The position numbers and the translations under genes were made by a program. The notes under the pieces are model-generated. The model saw nothing but the letters and a program-made list of their open reading frames with translations. It searched no databases and was not told the DNA's origin. This document shows positions 5,691-9,035 of a stretch of 9,035 nt of DNA, piece after piece; the stretch's first letter is position 1; every line of letters begins with the position of its first letter. Origin of the DNA: Candidatus Rokuibacteriota bacterium (lineage in GTDB: Bacteria > Methylomirabilota > Methylomirabilia > Rokubacteriales > CSP1-6); the NCBI GenBank assembly GCA_003220195.1, contig QHRT01000253.1:4014-13048 (forward strand), in the 5' to 3' direction.

Positions 5691-6263
5691 TCAGCGCGCC
5701 GGGGCCGCGGTCTCCGCAGTCGCTGCGGCGCCAAGGTGCTTCAGCTTCTGGACCTCGTTCGGATCGTCGAGCCCGAGCCTCTTCACCGACATCTCGAAGC
5801 GATCCTGCATCCGCGCGTCGTTCGCGTTGAGGTTGCGCGTGAAGCAGCAGAACTCGAGCTGGAGGCCATTCGGGTCCTTGAAGTAGATCGACTTCGCCCA
5901 GTCGTGGTCCACCACCTCGGTGACCTCGATGCCCTTCGCGATGAGCTCGTTGCGCTTCTCCACGAGCCCCGCCTCGGAGCCCGTCTCGAACGCGAAGTGA
6001 TAGAACGCGCTCGGCACGCCGAGGCCGCGGGTGATGCCCGCGTCGTAGCTCGACGGCACGCCGGGCACTCCGTGCGCTTCCATGAACGCGATGAGCTGGT
6101 CCCGGCCGGTGTCGAAGAAGATGTGGCGGATCTGTCCGCCCTCCTTCACCTTGATGACGTCGCACCGGACGGCCTTGAAGCCGAGCGTGTTCTCGTAGAA
6201 GTCGCGGGTCTTGTCGAGGTCGTGGGTCGAGAGCCCGATGTGGGAGAACCCCTTGTTCGCCAT
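5691..6263 (-). CDS. VOC-family (glyoxalase/extradiol dioxygenase-like) metalloprotein
   Basis: This 190-residue protein has two beta-alpha-beta-beta-beta modules of the vicinal oxygen chelate fold. The first starts FSHIGLSTHDLDKTRDFYENTLGF, written here only to show the family pattern around H8, and ends near E62 (LIAFMEAHG). The second has H89 (AFYHFAFETG) and E137 (DPNGLQLEF). H8, E62, H89 and E137 match the four-ligand set of glyoxalase I-type proteins, so it very probably binds a divalent metal. Reaction and substrate are unknown: glyoxalase, epimerase, dioxygenase and thiol transferase are all possible. No signal peptide is seen, unlike the secreted cupin 58 nt upstream. The C-terminal 50 residues extend beyond the fold and end in an Ala-rich tail. 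The start is set by a perfect AAGGGAGG 6 nt upstream. It is the last gene of the sox-containing minus-strand block. Confidence 0.88.
   Translation of the reverse strand: MANKGFSHIGLSTHDLDKTRDFYENTLGFKAVRCDVIKVKEGGQIRHIFFDTGRDQLIAFMEAHGVPGVPSSYDAGITRGLGVPSAFYHFAFETGSEAGLVEKRNELIAKGIEVTEVVDHDWAKSIYFKDPNGLQLEFCCFTRNLNANDARMQDRFEMSVKRLGLDDPNEVQKLKHLGAAATAETAAPAR
5714..5728. other. GC-rich hairpin near the convergent gene ends
   Basis: CCGCAG and CTGCGG form a perfect 6-bp stem with a TCG loop, inside the last codons of the VOC gene and 24 nt past the aminotransferase stop. No T-run follows on either strand, so it is not a standard intrinsic terminator. It is the only stem seen near the junction. 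Confidence 0.35.
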
Positions 6264-6269
6264 GATCTG

Positions 6270-6277
6270 CCTCCCTT
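6270..6277 (-). promoter_or_regulatory. Shine-Dalgarno of the VOC gene
   Basis: The minus strand reads AAGGGAGG, 6 nt before ATG 6263; a near-perfect anti-SD match that fixes the start. Confidence 0.75.
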
Positions 6278-6304
6278 CGGCGTGCCTGTCCGATCCTACC
6301 AGAC

Positions 6305-6320
6305 GCGGCCGGCGCCGCGG
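6305..6320. other. GC-only inverted repeat between cupin and VOC genes
   Basis: GCGGC and GCCGC flank a 4-nt GCCG loop just after the cupin stop. It could pause or partly terminate transcription or protect the upstream mRNA, but no T-run follows. Confidence 0.3.
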
Positions 6321-6321
6321 T

Positions 6322-6786
6322 TCAGCGTTTCTCGGCCGGCGTCGACGTCGCCGGTCCCATGCCCCAGACCTGGATGATCGCCTCCTCGTCCTTCGCGCCG
6401 TCGTAGTGCACCTTGCCGCCGTAATGGATGACGTAGCTTCCCGCCGGCGCCGGGACCGTCTTGTCCGGATCGAACGTCTCGCCGGCGCCCATCCACCACG
6501 TCCCGGAGAGCACGGCGAAGAACCGGTCGTTCGGATGGAAGTGCGGGCGGCTCATGGTGCCGGGAAACCACTTGACGCGCACGACGTATGGCCCCGGCTT
6601 GCTCGGGTCGCCGAAGAGCACCGCCGACTCGTTGGTGCCGGCGGCGTTCCGGACCCACTTGATGTCCGCCGGCGTCTTGAAGTCCACCGCGGTGCGATCG
6701 ATGTCGGCCGCGTGCGCCGCCGCGACGAGCATCGTCATCGTGAGAATCGCCAGAGCACTCGTCCTCGGAATTCCTGTCGCGGTCAT
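6322..6786 (-). CDS. Secreted single-domain cupin protein
   Basis: This 154-residue protein has a Sec-type signal peptide: hydrophobic residues about 11-24 ending AHA (24-26), with likely cleavage before A27. The mature part is one cupin domain. Motif 1 is visible as G76-x5-H82-x-H84-x3-R88-x6-G95, where the normal glutamate is replaced by arginine. Motif 2 contains PAGSYVIHYGG (P114, G116, H121) and H127 in KVHYDG. Several histidines could hold one metal ion. The function is unknown; periplasmic cupins can be dioxygenases, isomerases or binding proteins. It lies 156 nt downstream of soxB on the same strand and upstream of the VOC gene, so periplasmic sulfur or thiol chemistry is a reasonable guess but only inference. 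ACGGAGG 4 nt upstream supports ATG 6786. Confidence 0.86.
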   Translation of the reverse strand: MTATGIPRTSALAILTMTMLVAAAHAADIDRTAVDFKTPADIKWVRNAAGTNESAVLFGDPSKPGPYVVRVKWFPGTMSRPHFHPNDRFFAVLSGTWWMGAGETFDPDKTVPAPAGSYVIHYGGKVHYDGAKDEEAIIQVWGMGPATSTPAEKR

Positions 6787-6790
6787 GTCG

Positions 6791-6797
6791 CCTCCGT
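6791..6797 (-). promoter_or_regulatory. Shine-Dalgarno of the cupin gene
   Basis: The minus strand reads ACGGAGG, 4 nt before ATG 6786. Confidence 0.6.
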
Positions 6798-6902
6798 TGC
6801 TTCGGAGCTTCCGGGAGATTCACGCGCGATCTTGCCGACCCCTCGCCGGCCTTCGAACGCGATTCGACATGTCGATCGCGACGACCCGTCCTTCGTCTTC
6901 AG

Positions 6903-6908
6903 ATCATA
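6903..6908 (-). promoter_or_regulatory. Possible -10 element in the soxB-cupin gap
   Basis: TATGAT (5 of 6 matches) lies 35 nt after the soxB stop. No good -35 is found 16-18 nt upstream. If used, the cupin mRNA would have a leader of about 110 nt holding the palindrome TCGACATGTCGA (6864-6875). Weak evidence. Confidence 0.25.
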
Positions 6909-6942
6909 GATTGTCGCGTGCGATCCGTCGGAGCGAACGGCG

Positions 6943-8631
6943 TCAGGACAGCACGCGCACGCGCGGCCGTGGGTCGAGCTTGATTCTCTTGACGGCGCGA
7001 AGATGATCGGCCACGACGTCCCACGCGGGCGGGCCGCTCGCCTCGCCGAGACTGGCCCAGCCCGTCGCCCTGTACCGTCGGGCGGGCTCGAGGGCTTTTC
7101 CGCCCACCCGCACGTCGCGAATCCGGCGCCCGAGCGTCGCGGACGGATCGATAGCGTAGGTCAGGCCTCCCAGCCGCACCATGTCCCCGCCCTGGCGGTA
7201 GTACGGGTCACGATGAAACAGATTGTCGGCGACGTCTTCCATGACGCGCAGGATCTCGGCGCCTGTCATCTCGCGGATCCAGGTGTTCGCGTACGTCAGC
7301 GCGGTGTGGCTCAGCACGTCCTCGGCGGTGATCGTCTGGCCGGGCACGACCGTCACGCCCCAGCGAAAGCCCGGCGAGAACGCGACCTCGGCATCCGCAC
7401 GGGTGAGGAGCGCGTCCAGGATCACCTCGTCGAACGTCCCGTTGAAGTTCCCGCGACGCCACAGGAGCGACTCGGACACCGCGAGCGGCTCGGCGAGCTT
7501 CGCCTGGTGCGGCGCGCGCACTCCGGCGATGAAGCGTTTCATCTCCGGATCCTCGGGCACGTCGCGCGCAAGGACGGGAAGCAAGCGGTAGCGATAGCCG
7601 GCCACGGCGTGATTGCGGACGTCGAGATCCAGGCGGGAGAGGAACTTGCCGTGCGATCCGGAATTCACGACGAGCGTCTTGCCGACCTCGATCGGCGCGG
7701 GCAGCGCGTCGTGCGTGTGGCCGCCGAGGATCACGTCGATGCCCCCGACGCGCGACGCGAGCTTCAGGTCGACCGTGACGCCCATGTGGCTCAGGATGAC
7801 CACCAGGTCGACCTTCTTCTGGTCTCTCAGCTCTCGCACCAGCGTCGCGACGTCGTCCTCGCGGATGCCGAACGTCAGGTCCGGCACGAAGCGGCGCGGA
7901 TGAGCGACCGGCGTGTAGGGAAACGCCTGCCCGATCACGCCGACGCGAAGGCCGCCCACCTCGCGCACCGTAGAGGGATGGAAGATCGGATCGCCCCACC
8001 CCGCCTCCGACACGTTGTGCGCGACGAAGTCGCCCTGGAAGAGACCGCGTCGCTCGCGGTCGCCGAACAGCTCGCGGACGCGATCGAGCCCGTACGTGAA
8101 CTCCCAGTGCGGCGTCAGCACCTCCACGCCGAGCAGGTTGGACGCGCGCACCATGTCCTCGCCGCGGCTCCACAGCGCGGTGGCCGAGCCCTGGATGGTG
8201 TCACCGCCGTCGAGCAGCAGCGTCCGGCCCGGCCGCTCGGCGCGGATGCGCTTCACGAGCGTGGCGAGATGGGCGTAGCCGCCGAGCCGGCCGTAGCGCG
8301 CGGCGAGCGCCGTGAAATCGAGATGGCTCACGGCGTAGGCATCGGCGCTGCCCGGCGCGATGCCATACGCGCGGAGCAGCGCGGGGCCGGTCACGAACGG
8401 CGGCTTGCCGCGCTCGTCGCCGACGCCGATCAGCGCGTCCGGCTCTCGATAGAACACGGGCGTGAGGTGCGCGTGGGGATCGGTCAGGTGCAGCAGCGTG
8501 ACCTGGCCGAGCGGCTCGAAGTCCAGCACGCGCTCGGCCGCCGCGTGAGCGTCGACGAGCTGACGAAAGTCGAGGCCCGCGGCCAGGCCTCCCAGCGCGA
8601 TCTTCACGAGATCGCGCCGGCTCACCTCCAT
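6943..8631 (-). CDS. soxB: SoxB, thiosulfohydrolase of the Sox system
   Basis: This 562-residue protein has the full SoxB pattern of the metallophosphatase/5'-nucleotidase superfamily. A twin-arginine signal (SRRDLVK, residues 4-10, then a Gly/Ala-rich hydrophobic stretch, probable cleavage near AHA 28-30) targets it folded to the periplasm. Metal-site motifs are D51-P-H53, GGDTIQGS (142-149), HWEFTYG (175-181; the superfamily GNHE motif in its SoxB-specific form), SHMG (281-284) and GGHTHD (303-308). The C-terminal domain has the SPGFRWG and GLTYAIDP segments. SoxB uses a di-manganese centre to hydrolyse sulfate from the sulfonated cysteine arm of SoxYZ. It lies directly downstream of soxA, with a 49-nt gap that holds a 25-bp tandem repeat. 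ATG 8631 has only a weak GGGAA 10 nt upstream; GTG at codon 3 is an alternative. Confidence 0.96.
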   Translation of the reverse strand: MEVSRRDLVKIALGGLAAGLDFRQLVDAHAAAERVLDFEPLGQVTLLHLTDPHAHLTPVFYREPDALIGVGDERGKPPFVTGPALLRAYGIAPGSADAYAVSHLDFTALAARYGRLGGYAHLATLVKRIRAERPGRTLLLDGGDTIQGSATALWSRGEDMVRASNLLGVEVLTPHWEFTYGLDRVRELFGDRERRGLFQGDFVAHNVSEAGWGDPIFHPSTVREVGGLRVGVIGQAFPYTPVAHPRRFVPDLTFGIREDDVATLVRELRDQKKVDLVVILSHMGVTVDLKLASRVGGIDVILGGHTHDALPAPIEVGKTLVVNSGSHGKFLSRLDLDVRNHAVAGYRYRLLPVLARDVPEDPEMKRFIAGVRAPHQAKLAEPLAVSESLLWRRGNFNGTFDEVILDALLTRADAEVAFSPGFRWGVTVVPGQTITAEDVLSHTALTYANTWIREMTGAEILRVMEDVADNLFHRDPYYRQGGDMVRLGGLTYAIDPSATLGRRIRDVRVGGKALEPARRYRATGWASLGEASGPPAWDVVADHLRAVKRIKLDPRPRVRVLS

Positions 8632-8633
8632 CG

Positions 8634-8698
8634 GAGTCGGATTCCCGCGATCAACTCGGTGCCGGATTCCCGGGATTGACTCAGTGCCGGATTCCCGG
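8634..8698. repeat. 25-bp tandem repeat across the soxA/soxB junction
   Basis: Three units with a 25-bp period begin at 8634, 8659 and 8684. The core GTGCCGGATTCCCGG is identical in the second and third units (8659-8673 and 8684-8698). The first unit (GAGTCGGATTCCCGC) is degenerate; by eye 19 of 25 positions match the second unit. The third unit is the coding end of soxA (PGIRH on the minus strand), and the soxA stop lies at the end of the second unit. The first unit contains the GGGAA that may serve as soxB ribosome binding site. Confidence 0.8.
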
Positions 8699-9035
8699 CA
8701 CCGAGAGCGGCTTGCCCTGATCGAATGACGTGAGGTAGAGCTCCAGCTCCGCGTACTCGATCGCGTCCGCGGCGAGCATGTTCATGCCGAGCGGCACCAT
8801 GCACCACTGCATGCGCTTGCGGAGATCCCACATCTGGTTCTGGCTCGTGCGCCAGGTCGGGAAGTGGCGCGTCATTCCCTCGCTCGAGTCCACGAGCCAG
8901 CGGCCGCCGAGGAACTTCCCGGCTCCGCGGTCCGGCGTGTGGCAGTCCGCGCACGAATGATTGCGCTGTCCGACGCGGCGCGAGAACGTCGCCTGGCCGC
9001 GCGCGAGCGCGGCGCGCGCTTCCGGACTCGCGAGA
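8681..9035 (-). CDS. soxA: SoxA, c-type cytochrome subunit of SoxAX (partial, C-terminal part)
   Basis: I extended this frame by hand to the right edge: 117 residues plus stop. The gene enters from beyond 9035, so its start is not visible; GTG at 8893 is internal. The fragment has the heme-binding CADCH (fragment residues 28-32) preceded by GQRNHS, the FPTWR segment, and LRKRMQWCM, whose cysteine corresponds to the SoxA active-site heme-ligand cysteine. It ends with IEYAELELYLTSF and the typical LSVPGIR terminus. SoxAX works in the periplasm and couples thiosulfate oxidatively to the cysteine of SoxYZ, passing electrons to a c-type cytochrome. Whether the protein has one or two hemes cannot be seen. 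It is followed by soxB on the same strand; soxX, soxY and soxZ would be expected beyond the right edge. Confidence 0.93.
   Translation of the reverse strand, partial: LASPEARAALARGQATFSRRVGQRNHSCADCHTPDRGAGKFLGGRWLVDSSEGMTRHFPTWRTSQNQMWDLRKRMQWCMVPLGMNMLAADAIEYAELELYLTSFDQGKPLSVPGIRH

Noticed and set aside
6864..6875. Perfect 12-bp palindrome TCGACATGTCGA as an operator
   Set aside because: About two 12-bp palindromes are expected by chance in 9 kb; there is no second copy and no clear promoter overlap.
7003..8679. A 558-codon plus-strand open frame
   Set aside because: It mirrors soxB exactly and has no family resemblance; soxB motifs are unambiguous on the other strand.
8681..8893. A separate 70-residue gene starting at GTG 8893
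   Set aside because: The same frame continues upstream through a CxxCH motif to the window edge, so this is the end of soxA, not a small gene.
8622..8954. A 110-codon minus-strand open frame at the soxA/soxB junction
   Set aside because: The SoxA frame with CADCH and the conserved C-terminus occupies the same bases; this frame is an out-of-phase shadow.

Overview
This is a high-GC bacterial window with long spurious open frames on both strands, densely packed genes and many NNC/NNG codons. It carries soxA and soxB, genes of periplasmic thiosulfate oxidation. Together with a CsgG-type lipoprotein and two DinB-family proteins, this suggests a soil or sediment Gram-negative bacterium, perhaps a Rokubacteria-, Acidobacteria- or Deltaproteobacteria-like lineage. 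That placement is inference; no marker gene is present.

Layout. (1) Left block, minus strand, 1-1999: a CsgG-like lipoprotein, an 18-codon mini-ORF with a strong ribosome binding site, a DinB-family protein coupled to it by ATGA, and the N-terminal part of an acyl-CoA synthetase that runs off the left edge. (2) 2000-2239: a divergent intergenic region with a good minus-strand promoter. (3) Middle block, plus strand, 2240-5690: an amidohydrolase-fold protein, an AraC-type regulator (ATGA overlap), a second DinB-family protein and a class I/II aminotransferase. (4) Right block, minus strand, 9035-5691: soxA (C-terminal part, entering from the right edge), soxB, a secreted cupin and a VOC-family protein. 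The middle and right blocks converge with no intergenic base at all: the two stop codons form TGATCA at 5688-5693.

How the genes work together. SoxA (with SoxX) and SoxB belong to the periplasmic Sox multienzyme cycle: SoxAX attaches thiosulfate to the SoxYZ carrier and SoxB releases sulfate. The exported cupin directly downstream probably shares the compartment; its role is unknown. The VOC protein appears cytoplasmic. The amidohydrolase-like gene and the AraC regulator are translationally coupled, so they probably form a sensing/response unit. Both look atypical: the amidohydrolase-like protein lacks the residues expected at all four metal-ligand positions I could place, and the AraC protein lacks about 17 residues of the helix joining its two DNA-binding motifs.

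No RNA gene, CRISPR array, insertion sequence or integrase was seen. The most unusual items are the pseudoenzyme-like amidohydrolase with its shortened regulator, the mini-ORF in front of DinB, two probable leaderless or near-leaderless starts, and a 25-bp tandem repeat spanning the soxA/soxB junction.
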